A model generated the notes under the pieces. The model was not told the DNA's origin. It saw only the letters and a program-made list of their open reading frames with translations, and made no database searches. From a virus, in the IMG/VR virus record IMGVR_UViG_3300042939_001020, positions 1 to 35,163 of that record: DNA of 35,163 bases; one strand, 5' to 3'. Position numbers and translations under genes: made by a program. This document shows positions 16,717 through 24,179 of this stretch, piece by piece (position 1 is the stretch's first letter; each line of letters opens with the position of its first letter).

Positions 16717-17342
16717 CACCAAGCATTTTTAGAAGCCAAACCTAATTGTTTTGCATATCTTCCAACATTACATGACCAATAACCAGCGGTAGTTCTATCC
16801 TTTTTTTGGTCACATCTATGTCGTGCTCTGAAAGATTTGGCAGCACCTTTATTTCTATTCCTAACTTTCAATTTAGGGTCACCAAAGGTTACTTTTTTAA
16901 CACCACCCCCTTTTGATTTAACATAAACCGCAAATTTCTTAGGACCACCCGGTGTTCTGAAAGGTTTATTTAATTTTACATTTTTACCTCTGTGTTTGGC
17001 TTCTTCGATGATTTCTTCCTCTGTCCATTCCTCTAAAATATAGGGTGCATCCAAATAAACTATCTCTCCGTCTATTTTTACCTTCTTTCCTAAGTCTGAT
17101 TCAACCATCAATGTATCTTCTTCATTTAATTCAATAGAACCGTTTTCCCAAAGAGTTCTCACCTCATTTACCAATTTAAAATATCCCTCTGAATAAACTC
17201 TAAAAATGTTATTTGTAAGTGATAATCCGTTTTCAATGTGATATTTTAATGAATCAGAAATTTCAACATTTTCTTTCATCACTAAAGACCTGTCCAAGTA
17301 TTCTTCTAAACTCTCTTTTATTAGGGTTTTCAGTTTATCCAT
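16716..17342 (-). CDS. DUF5872-type phage protein with N-terminal leader
   Basis: The C-terminal 85 residues match what I recall of DUF5872, a domain common in T4-like and jumbo phages: KPFRTPGGPKKFAVYVK (126-142), VTFGDPKLKV (151-160), KSFRARHRCD (169-178) and AGYWSC (186-191). The two Cys and the His/Asp nearby suggest a metal or disulfide centre. The N-terminus, MDKLKTLIKESLEEYLDRSL, is leader-like with an I-K-E site, so the protein may enter the prohead and be trimmed. It begins a minus-strand group of three coupled genes. TATTTATA on the minus strand at 17360-17367 lies 17 bases before the start. Confidence 0.75.
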   Translation of the reverse strand: MDKLKTLIKESLEEYLDRSLVMKENVEISDSLKYHIENGLSLTNNIFRVYSEGYFKLVNEVRTLWENGSIELNEEDTLMVESDLGKKVKIDGEIVYLDAPYILEEWTEEEIIEEAKHRGKNVKLNKPFRTPGGPKKFAVYVKSKGGGVKKVTFGDPKLKVRNRNKGAAKSFRARHRCDQKKDRTTAGYWSCNVGRYAKQLGLASKNAW

Positions 17343-17359
17343 AAAAAATTGTTTTTTTA

Positions 17360-17367
17360 TATAAATA
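17360..17367 (-). promoter_or_regulatory. TATTTATA element for the DUF5872 gene group
   Basis: On the minus strand this reads CTATTTATA, 17 bases before the ATG at 17342. It matches the recurring element of the window in sequence and orientation. Confidence 0.5.
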
Positions 17368-17382
17368 GTTTTATTTTTAGTT

Positions 17383-17574
17383 ATGAAAAATTTAGTGGGA
17401 TTTTTATTCCTTTTCTGTAGAATTTATTGTGGTTACAAAATATTCATGTGGTTATTCCAACGGAGTTATTATAAGAATAGTTTACCCATATCAGAAATTG
17501 AACACATATTAGTGTTCATAATTTTTGACATATGGATGATGATGTCCATACGAGATATAAACAAAGATTTTTAA
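17383..17574 (+). CDS. Small membrane protein with two hydrophobic segments
   Basis: A 63-residue protein with hydrophobic stretches at about 3-25 (LVGFLFLFCRIYCGYKIF) and 38-55 (HILVFIIFDIWMMMS), separated by a short polar loop. It may span the membrane twice. The family is unknown. The 3' end overlaps the convergent PPK2 gene by 4 bp, which is the usual spacing for convergent genes here and supports its reality. Confidence 0.55.
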   Translation: MKNLVGFLFLFCRIYCGYKIFMWLFQRSYYKNSLPISEIEHILVFIIFDIWMMMSIRDINKDF

Positions 17575-18674
17575 GGCCTCAAAACGGCTAAAACTTCAGG
17601 ATAAACTCCCTCTAAAACTTTTTCGTTTTTACCTTCATATGGTATGTTCTGTAAAACATATCTTATTGAATTCAACCCTGAGATTCTTTTATCTTGTGAA
17701 TCAATAATTACCCACGGGTGATTTACTGTTGAAGTTTTATCAAACAATTTTTCTTTGAATTCTGTGAATCTGTCCCATAAATCTTGCATTTGAGCGTCAT
17801 TAGGGGAATACTTCCAATATTTTAATGGAGACTGTTGTCTCATCTGAAATCTTCTTTTTTGAGTTTCTTTATCAATTGAAAACCATAGTTTAAAGAGATA
17901 ATCTCCTTCTTTTACCAAATCGTTCTCGAAATCCTCAACGTTCTCCATGAAATCTTCATATTCTTCAGGGGTACCATATCCCATAACAGGCTCGACTAAA
18001 CCTCTATTATACCAACTTCTGTCGAGGAAATTTATCATTCCTGGTTTGATTTTGTCTCGGTATCTATTCCACCAATTTTTCCTTTCTTCGGGGTTGGGTA
18101 TACCTAAAGCAATTACATTATAGTATCTTGGATTTAAATTTTCTGTAAATTTTTTGATTGTGGAACCCTTACCCGCAGAATCTCTACCCTCGAAAACTAT
18201 AATCACAGTTTTTCCCGTTTTTCTCAACCATTCCTGCATCTTCACTAGTTCAATTTGTAGAAAATATAATTCCTTCTTATAAACCTTTTTAGGTAAAATT
18301 GACGGTTCCTCGGGTTCAAATTCATAATCTTCACTTTCAGGTTCGACCCCATAACCACCTCTTTCTCTGAATTTCAAAGAGATAAGGATGTTTCTGAAAT
18401 ATTCTTCAATATTCTTTTTTTTATCCCCTTTTTTGAGAAGAATTTTTCTTAAACCTCTATCCACCATCTCAAAATCGATAATTCGGTCCTCCGACAATTT
18501 AGATATTTTCCAAAGTAAATTTTCTATTTTTTTGTTGTAGAGTTTCAGAAAGGTTAGAGTATCAACAACTTTTCTTAGATTGACGTTCATAAAAGGGGCA
18601 TCGTTTGAAGTTTTTTTTGCTTCAGAAATCCCCATTACAATTTTTATTTTTTCAATTTCCTCGTGAATTAGCAC
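17571..18674 (-). CDS. ppk2: Polyphosphate kinase 2 (PPK2) with N-terminal virion-type leader, GTG start
   Basis: The catalytic half (about 130-367) is a complete PPK2: Walker A GRDSAGKGS (163-171), Walker B FLDRSWYNR (216-224), and the lid with RRFQMRQ and PLKYWKYSPND (274-293). PPK2 enzymes phosphorylate nucleoside di- or monophosphates with polyphosphate, or run the reverse. The first 130 residues are extra: a leader (LIHEEIEKIKIVMGISE) very close to that of the 700-aa virion protein, a helical region, and an acidic linker (111-125). I-S-E before AKK is a possible prohead-protease site. The start must be the GTG at 18674, since an upstream ATG frame ends at once. This points to a phage PPK2 packaged in the capsid. 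Confidence 0.9.
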   Translation of the reverse strand: MLIHEEIEKIKIVMGISEAKKTSNDAPFMNVNLRKVVDTLTFLKLYNKKIENLLWKISKLSEDRIIDFEMVDRGLRKILLKKGDKKKNIEEYFRNILISLKFRERGGYGVEPESEDYEFEPEEPSILPKKVYKKELYFLQIELVKMQEWLRKTGKTVIIVFEGRDSAGKGSTIKKFTENLNPRYYNVIALGIPNPEERKNWWNRYRDKIKPGMINFLDRSWYNRGLVEPVMGYGTPEEYEDFMENVEDFENDLVKEGDYLFKLWFSIDKETQKRRFQMRQQSPLKYWKYSPNDAQMQDLWDRFTEFKEKLFDKTSTVNHPWVIIDSQDKRISGLNSIRYVLQNIPYEGKNEKVLEGVYPEVLAVLRP

Positions 18675-18685
18675 AAAATTTTCTT

Positions 18686-18722
18686 TATAAATATCCCATA
18701 AGTTAGATATGGAATATTTATG
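18686..18722. promoter_or_regulatory. Divergent TATTTAT promoter elements
   Basis: TATTTATA on the minus strand (18686-18693) precedes the PPK2 GTG by 11 bases. TATTTATG on the plus strand (18715-18722) lies 22 bases before the ATG at 18745. The pair drives the PPK2 gene and the secreted-protein block in opposite directions. Confidence 0.5.
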
Positions 18723-18744
18723 ATTACCAAGTTATTGACAGAAA

Positions 18745-19236
18745 ATGAAAAAGTTTCTTATTGCATTTGTATTGCTTTCATTACCCATTTTTTCTTTTAC
18801 ACAAGATAGAAAAGTATGTCTTTCTTCCATAGAAAATAAAATACAAATTGGACAAATGTTGGGTAATCGAAATCTAACATTTGGCTTCAAAAATGTTTTA
18901 TTGGAATATCTTCAGGATAAAGATTTTGAATTGGTTGATAGTTGTAATCTTGCTAATAACAGATTACAAATTGAACTTATTTTTTTTGATGTCTTGAACA
19001 CCAAAACGGGCTTCTCTGTAATTCACAAGGAAAATGATGAAACAGTATTGAGAGTGAGAGCTAAATTATTAAATGAATCAGGAAAGAAAATTAAAGAAAC
19101 TGTCGTAACTGAAAAATCTTCTGAAATTTCAATGTCAACGTTGATAATTTCAGAAGGAGGTAAAATAAATCAACAATCCGTCTCAAATGTGATTAAAAAA
19201 TCCTGCGAGACATTAATCAAAAATTTATTCGAATGA
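18745..19236 (+). CDS. Secreted CsgG-like protein, short paralogue, 163 aa
   Basis: A signal peptide (MKKFLIAFVLLSLPIFSFTQ) starts a 143-residue mature protein. Its order of segments parallels the larger CsgG-like protein encoded at 22008-22724: TFGFKNVLLEYLQDKDFELVD corresponds to LGVANIVLEYLSDLNRFTF, then a strand RLQIELIFFDVLN, a strand pair with a Gly turn, and a final helix with NVIKKSCETLIKNLF matching ALDIACSRILVRLI. CsgG forms the outer-membrane export pore for curli subunits. This copy is short and may lack the membrane strands, so it could be an accessory protein. Its stop overlaps the next start by 4 bp. Confidence 0.5.
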   Translation: MKKFLIAFVLLSLPIFSFTQDRKVCLSSIENKIQIGQMLGNRNLTFGFKNVLLEYLQDKDFELVDSCNLANNRLQIELIFFDVLNTKTGFSVIHKENDETVLRVRAKLLNESGKKIKETVVTEKSSEISMSTLIISEGGKINQQSVSNVIKKSCETLIKNLFE

Positions 19237-21134
19237 TGAAAAAAATTTTATCAATTATTTCATTATTGTCGATTCCGTTTTTGGGACTTGCACAATCTCC
19301 CGAAATTGGTCATTTCCAACAACTATCTACTGTGAGACGTGGAGACACTTTAGATGTGGCTTGGTATTTCAGACCATCGGGAAATAATATAAGAAGTTTC
19401 CAAGTGGATTGGCAATATAAAAAAAGGTTGTTTACTCATATTGAAACAACGGTGGATGCTTCTCTGAATGGTAGGTCTGCAGAAATTTCCTATAGGTCAT
19501 GGGAAAATCAAAAATATAGCTCTTACGCAAATGGGAACTATACCTATATTTCCGACACCAATTGGACTGTTGGAAGAAATTACTTGGTGGTTCCCGCAGG
19601 TGCTTCAGCTTTATCAAACGGTTATATCATACATAACAAATACAAAATAAACGCAGTCATACCAAATTTCGAATCTGATTCAGTTTATGTTAACTGGGCT
19701 AGAATGTTTGATGTAAATGGCATAACAATCGGAGACAACGTGGCTGTTTTGAATAACAGAACTATGAGAGTGAAACTTCTCGGAAATCTAACAATTTCTG
19801 GAAAAGTTTGGTTACCTCCATCGGCAGTATCAAGAGGATGGGTCCCAACTCTTTATTGTTATGAGAACGCAACAGGAAACTTGGTTTCAACCACAATACC
19901 GAACATAAACACAGGTCTATATACTCTTGATAATATCGACGAATATACAAGATATAAAATTGAATTGAGATTCAATCCTGATAGTTTGGTTTCAATAAGA
20001 GATAACTCAGTCACAATTACCGATGCGGTAAAATCTTTTAACGAATTTATAAACGCTGATTTAAATCAAACTTATCCGAGGACACATTTACAAAACGGTT
20101 TAGCTTATTTGATTGGAGATATAAATTGGAATCAAAAATTTGATGGTGGTGACCCATATGGTATTTACGCTTCAGTTTCAGGACTAAGACCAATAGCAAC
20201 AAATAGTTTAATTAAAGTTTTTACAAAAAACGAATTTGATAGTTTGGCTTTGGGTGCAAATCAATGGACAAATTGGACTACTTACTCTTCAAGATTAAAT
20301 TTTGTTCTTGATACTGTAATAACTTCAAACATTACTGTTGATTTAAAGTATTATATCCAAGGTGATGTGGATAGAAGTCACTCTTCTCCTGTTTACGATG
20401 CGAACGGTAACCTCGTAAGAGCAGCAATTTACACCGGAAGATTTACTGTTGAAATTCCAAATTCTTACTCTGTGGGTCAACCGATGTTTGTACCCTTCAA
20501 CGTTTCAACAAATGGTTTAGTAAATTATGGATTACAATTTGAAATGAAATACGAACCAACCAAAGTCAAATTTTCAGAAATTATCTCGAAAGTTCCAAAC
20601 GAATGGTTACAATATGTAACACATGATGAACGTACTGGAATAATAAGATTCGGGGGAATGAATAATCAAAAAAAGGGGGGGATAAGTGGTTTATCCACCC
20701 CCTTTAATTTAAAATTTACGCCAATAGACCCAAGCGAAGATATCTCATCGTTTGTTTTTGTTAGACAACTAATGGATGCTTCTAACTCTGAAGGAGAGCA
20801 CTTCAATATTGAATTAGCATCTGAAAGAATAGTTTTGACTTATAGAGCCGCAGGACCAATACCTACATTTTCAAAACCGATTGCAGAAATTAGACCCAAT
20901 CCGAACACAGGACAATTTGAGTTGACTGTAACATTTCCGAATAATTATTGGATGAAGGGTTACGTTTATGATTATCAAGGAAGAAAAGTTATGGACTTAG
21001 GAGATTTCAAAACAGATGATTTTACAAACGTAATCACAAGAGCCATTAACGCCAAAAATCTAGCTCAAGGAAAATATTTGCTAGTTATGGCTAATAATGA
21101 ACAAAGAATAACTAAACCATTTGTAAAAATTTAA
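19233..21134 (+). CDS. T9SS-sorted surface protein with dockerin-like and cohesin-like modules
   Basis: A signal peptide (to about residue 20, LGLAQ) leads into a beta-rich N-terminal half. Dockerin-like calcium motifs appear at 294-308 (IGDINWNQKFDGGDP) and 376-384 (QGDVDRSHS). Residues about 402-530 resemble a cohesin-type beta-sandwich (GQPMFVPFNVSTNGLVNYG, then FEMKYEPTKVKF). The last 80 residues (552-633: IRPNPNTGQFEL, YVYDYQGRKVMDLG, NLAQGKYLLVM, KPFVKI) are a type A T9SS sorting domain. The host T9SS should export the protein and attach it to the cell surface. Codons 480-481 sit on an A-AAA-AAG slippery site followed by a strong hairpin. Confidence 0.8.
   Translation: MMKKILSIISLLSIPFLGLAQSPEIGHFQQLSTVRRGDTLDVAWYFRPSGNNIRSFQVDWQYKKRLFTHIETTVDASLNGRSAEISYRSWENQKYSSYANGNYTYISDTNWTVGRNYLVVPAGASALSNGYIIHNKYKINAVIPNFESDSVYVNWARMFDVNGITIGDNVAVLNNRTMRVKLLGNLTISGKVWLPPSAVSRGWVPTLYCYENATGNLVSTTIPNINTGLYTLDNIDEYTRYKIELRFNPDSLVSIRDNSVTITDAVKSFNEFINADLNQTYPRTHLQNGLAYLIGDINWNQKFDGGDPYGIYASVSGLRPIATNSLIKVFTKNEFDSLALGANQWTNWTTYSSRLNFVLDTVITSNITVDLKYYIQGDVDRSHSSPVYDANGNLVRAAIYTGRFTVEIPNSYSVGQPMFVPFNVSTNGLVNYGLQFEMKYEPTKVKFSEIISKVPNEWLQYVTHDERTGIIRFGGMNNQKKGGISGLSTPFNLKFTPIDPSEDISSFVFVRQLMDASNSEGEHFNIELASERIVLTYRAAGPIPTFSKPIAEIRPNPNTGQFELTVTFPNNYWMKGYVYDYQGRKVMDLGDFKTDDFTNVITRAINAKNLAQGKYLLVMANNEQRITKPFVKI
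20669..20705 (+). promoter_or_regulatory. Possible -1 frameshift signal: slippery A AAA AAG plus hairpin
   Basis: The in-frame heptamer A-AAA-AAG (20669-20675) is the sequence used in E. coli dnaX. A hairpin follows at once: GGGGG (20675-20679) pairs with CCCCC (20698-20702), GGATAA (20680-20685) with TTATCC (20691-20696), one A bulges, and the loop is GTGGT. In the -1 frame a TAA occurs at 20705-20707. Slippage would give a product without the T9SS sorting domain. The very short spacer and the following T-rich stretch also allow a terminator-like role. Confidence 0.4.
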
Positions 21135-21139
21135 AAAAA

Positions 21140-21463
21140 ATGTCAGAAGAAACACAAGTACAAGACCAAAACGACGGAACATGGTCGGGTCTTAAAAAAA
21201 CAATCGTAGGTACCCTCGGAACTGTTGTAACAGGTGGAGGTGTATGGTTAGGAACATTACTTTATGGTGGAAATCATGAGGAAAAACAACCTGATGCACC
21301 CGTCCAAGCACAACCAACAATCGTAATCAACAACTCTCAACAACAAGCAACACCTGCGGGTGGAACTACTAAAGTTATCGAGCGTGTTGTGGAAAAACCT
21401 GCAGCAAAACCTGCTGAACCAGCTCCTAAACCAAAACCTTTCCAAGAGGAACCAAAATGGTAA
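21140..21463 (+). CDS. Single-pass membrane protein with Pro-rich tail, 107 aa
   Basis: After a polar N-terminus there is one hydrophobic, Gly-rich segment (about 20-42, TIVGTLGTVVTGGGVWLGTLL). The rest is a Gln/Ala/Pro/Lys-rich tail ending KPFQEEPKW, of the sort that spans the periplasm or cell wall. No family is recognised. The gene starts 5 bases after the T9SS protein and ends 3 bases before the next start, so it belongs to the same operon. A linker between the inner membrane and the outer-membrane components of this block is possible. Confidence 0.6.
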   Translation: MSEETQVQDQNDGTWSGLKKTIVGTLGTVVTGGGVWLGTLLYGGNHEEKQPDAPVQAQPTIVINNSQQQATPAGGTTKVIERVVEKPAAKPAEPAPKPKPFQEEPKW

Positions 21464-21466
21464 TGT

Positions 21467-22006
21467 ATGCAACCAAACACAGGATTTAAGGAGTTATTAA
21501 ACTCCATGATGAAAAGAAGATGGTGGATTACCGCCTTAGTGTTAGGTGGATTTGTCGTAATTATGGGTGCCATATTCATGGCAATTTTCGAACAAAGTGC
21601 TATCAGTGGTGAATGGAAAGAATTACTTCTCCTTTTACTTGGTGCTTTCATCGGGTCTTATGGTAAAATCATTGACTATTGGTTCAGTGATACCGACAAA
21701 GACAAAATGTTAGTCCAAAAGATGGATGAAGAAGATGGTGTATCATTTTCCAACACCCAAGATGGTAGTGTTCAAGCACCTCCACAACAACAATCTATTA
21801 CCCCCCAAGTCACCCCTCAAGTTACCCCTCAAGTCGGTGTAGAAATCGATGAAGATGGTGATGGTATCATGGATGGTATTGACGAGGATGGTGATGGAGT
21901 TATAGACATGTATTTTGAACATCGTCAGTGTGAGCACGTATGGGGTGACGCTGATGGAGATGGTGATGAAGAGTGTCTTAAATGTGGTTTGATTAAACAA
22001 GATTAA
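21467..22006 (+). CDS. Membrane protein with calcium-type DxDxDG repeats and a zinc-type Cys/His cluster
   Basis: Two membrane segments lie at about 19-41 (WWITALVLGGFVVIMGAIF) and 52-67 (ELLLLLLGAFIGSYG), resembling a holin-like hairpin. A Gln/Pro linker with TPQV repeated three times (112-123) follows. The tail has calcium-loop motifs at 128-138 (DEDGDGIMDG), 139-147 (DEDGDGVID) and 161-167 (DADGDGD). A C-x-H (155-157) and a C-x-x-C (170-173) flank the last loop, so zinc and calcium sites seem interleaved. The combination is unusual. It begins 3 bases after the previous stop and ends 1 base before the CsgG-like gene. Confidence 0.65.
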   Translation: MQPNTGFKELLNSMMKRRWWITALVLGGFVVIMGAIFMAIFEQSAISGEWKELLLLLLGAFIGSYGKIIDYWFSDTDKDKMLVQKMDEEDGVSFSNTQDGSVQAPPQQQSITPQVTPQVTPQVGVEIDEDGDGIMDGIDEDGDGVIDMYFEHRQCEHVWGDADGDGDEECLKCGLIKQD

Positions 22007-22007
22007 A

Positions 22008-22724
22008 ATGAAAAAAATTTTATTTCTAACTTCTTTGTTTCTAACGTCTGCGGTTTATTCTCAGACGTTAGGGACTACGAAGACTGAGCAGTATAAGGCT
22101 AGCTTCGAAACAAAAATCAATATCGACTCACTTATGGATTATGATGGTCCTCAAGTACCAATTCAAATCCTTACTATCGGTATAAGTGATGAGGTTTATG
22201 AGCAGTATCCTGAACTAAAGGAGAAAAAGGTTGGACTCGGTGTTGCAAACATTGTTTTGGAGTATCTCTCTGACCTCAACAGATTTACATTCACTGAGGA
22301 TAAGACGGAGATAAAAAACAGAATGGTAAAGCAGTTCCAAGCGTCTCAGGCAGGTATTAGTCAGGACAAGTTGGACGGTAGAGGAAAGATTAGACTTGCA
22401 CATTATTTTGTGACTGTGGAGGTTTATGACTTTTCTGTATCAGAAGATGAGACTGTAAATCTAAAGGATGGGGTAAAGAATACTGTCAATACAAGACTTG
22501 GTCTTCAGGTAAGATTTACAGATGCTGAGACAGGTGAAATTGTTGCGGCAAGTGGTCTCGGTGAAGCTAAGACTGTTAGAGAACTTACACTTCTCAATGA
22601 TGATAATTTGAGTGAAGTAAAATTCAACCAATCTACAATTGGTATAACAACAAAGAAGGCTTTGGACATTGCATGTTCAAGAATTCTTGTAAGACTTATC
22701 AAAAAGGGTAAGTTTCCGAGATAA
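22008..22724 (+). CDS. CsgG-like outer-membrane secretion protein, 238 aa
   Basis: A signal peptide (MKKILFLTSLFLTSAVYSQ) precedes a mature protein of about 219 residues with the CsgG order: a strand-helix start (PIQILTIGISDEVYE), a helix VANIVLEYLSDL, a central DGRGKIRLAHYFVTVEVYDF strand, a long beta pair (TRLGLQVRFTDAETGEIVAA) and a C-terminal helix (TKKALDIACSRILVRLI). CsgG oligomers form the curli export channel in the outer membrane; E. coli CsgG is about 40 residues longer and a lipoprotein, while this one has no lipobox. Codon choice differs from its neighbours (more AAG, GAG, CAG), which hints at separate origin. Confidence 0.6.
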   Translation: MKKILFLTSLFLTSAVYSQTLGTTKTEQYKASFETKINIDSLMDYDGPQVPIQILTIGISDEVYEQYPELKEKKVGLGVANIVLEYLSDLNRFTFTEDKTEIKNRMVKQFQASQAGISQDKLDGRGKIRLAHYFVTVEVYDFSVSEDETVNLKDGVKNTVNTRLGLQVRFTDAETGEIVAASGLGEAKTVRELTLLNDDNLSEVKFNQSTIGITTKKALDIACSRILVRLIKKGKFPR

Positions 22725-24179
22725 ATGTGGAAAAGATTAAAAACATTTTTAAGTATTTCCTTTATCTTGTTTCTCAGCTTCAAAGCTGAGGCACAAAATG
22801 TTGTCTATACATTCATCGACCCCTGCACAAAAGAAGTAACAAACTTTTCAATTCCAATTCAAGGGGGTACGGTAGTATATTTTTATGGTCGTTCGGCATC
22901 ATTTACCGCACAAGATGTGGCAAGTGGTGCCTTTGCCGCTTGGGTCAATCAAGCATATGCCGATTACAGAAAATTGACCCCATGCTCAGTTCAATCGGTT
23001 ACAGTTACAAGAAATCAAATTACAGCACAAGTTATCGGTAATGTTGTTAGTAGTGTTGTGGGTCAAATAAATTCCTCTGTGATGCAGGGTTCATCTATGG
23101 GTGGAAACGACGCAGCATCCAAAGGAAGTAACAGCAGTTCAGAAAAGAAAAAAAATAAAAATGAAAGTAGTAATTCTAGCAATTCCACTTCTGTTACTAA
23201 TTCTAATGGGAATGGTTCTACAAGTTCATCAAATAACTCAAGCGGTCAAGGCAACGGGTCTGTTCCTGTGGGAGGTTCTCAAACTGGTGGCCAAGGTTCT
23301 CAAACTGGCGGTAATAATAGTGGGGGGAGCGGTAATAATAACACTGGTGGGAATGGTGGCGGTGGTGGCGTATCTTCAAATTCTAATTCGGGAGGTAGTG
23401 AGAAAGATAAGGAAAAAGGTTCGGAGGTAGTTGCAACAACCCTAATGAACGTAGAGGTCAGAAACGACAAAGGTTCTGAAAGTGGTGGTTCGAGTGGTGG
23501 AGGAAAAAAGGGTAATGGAAAATCAGGAAACCAAAATCCTCTTATCGTTTCTTCTGATTTGACCTCAGCACAAAATTTAGATAAATCTTTTACTGGTATT
23601 GCAAACATCGGAATGTCAAGAACCTCTCTTATGGGAACAAGTTCTTGGGGTGTAACAGGAATGGTTTGGTTTAACTTCAAACAATTTGCAATCAACTCAA
23701 GATACACCAAGATAAAAATGAATCAATCAGGAACCCTCAAATTCGTTCATAACGTCAATTTAACGGGGGCATATTCCTACGGTAACGTATTTTCATTCTT
23801 GGGTTATAGTATGATAATAAACGCAAAGAAATGGGGTATTACAGGATTTAACGTCAGTGGAGCAATTGCAAAACTACCATCGGATAGTAATTTGTTTATC
23901 AGTCCGTCATTTACCGCATTTTATACGAGACCATTTTCACCCAATAAAAAACTTACAATATCTCCTGAAATTTATTTAATATCAACTCCCGTTGTTTATT
24001 CTTCTGTAGATAAAATCACCGTGACAGATAGAACATTTAGTGCTTTTTTGGGAAGTGGATTTGATTATCAAATTTCAAGGAGGTTCAAGTTCAACGTAAA
24101 TTACAAAGCCAATCTTTCAACAAATCCTGACTTTCCAATCCTTTCCTTTTTTCTAATTGGTAGTAAAGTAAATCTATGA
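22725..24179 (+). CDS. Secreted protein with low-complexity linker and C-terminal outer-membrane barrel
   Basis: A signal peptide ends near residue 24 (KAEAQ). An N-terminal domain of about 100 residues has two Cys (TFIDPCTKEV, LTPCSVQSV) and a segment with QVIGNVVSSVVGQINSSV. Residues about 130-270 are low-complexity Ser/Asn/Gly/Lys. The last 200 residues alternate in strand-length blocks (GVTGMVWFNFKQFAINSR, YGNVFSFLGYSMIINAK, PSFTAFYTRPFS) and read as an outer-membrane barrel. It may be an anchor or partner of the CsgG-like channel encoded directly before it, with no gap between them. The linker DNA is repetitive and could vary in length between strains. Confidence 0.7.
   Translation: MWKRLKTFLSISFILFLSFKAEAQNVVYTFIDPCTKEVTNFSIPIQGGTVVYFYGRSASFTAQDVASGAFAAWVNQAYADYRKLTPCSVQSVTVTRNQITAQVIGNVVSSVVGQINSSVMQGSSMGGNDAASKGSNSSSEKKKNKNESSNSSNSTSVTNSNGNGSTSSSNNSSGQGNGSVPVGGSQTGGQGSQTGGNNSGGSGNNNTGGNGGGGGVSSNSNSGGSEKDKEKGSEVVATTLMNVEVRNDKGSESGGSSGGGKKGNGKSGNQNPLIVSSDLTSAQNLDKSFTGIANIGMSRTSLMGTSSWGVTGMVWFNFKQFAINSRYTKIKMNQSGTLKFVHNVNLTGAYSYGNVFSFLGYSMIINAKKWGITGFNVSGAIAKLPSDSNLFISPSFTAFYTRPFSPNKKLTISPEIYLISTPVVYSSVDKITVTDRTFSAFLGSGFDYQISRRFKFNVNYKANLSTNPDFPILSFFLIGSKVNL

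Noticed and set aside
23300-23710. 136-residue antisense frame rich in Pro and Leu
   Set aside because: It is the complement of the Gly/Ser/Asn linker of the barrel protein; such low-complexity DNA gives long antisense frames.
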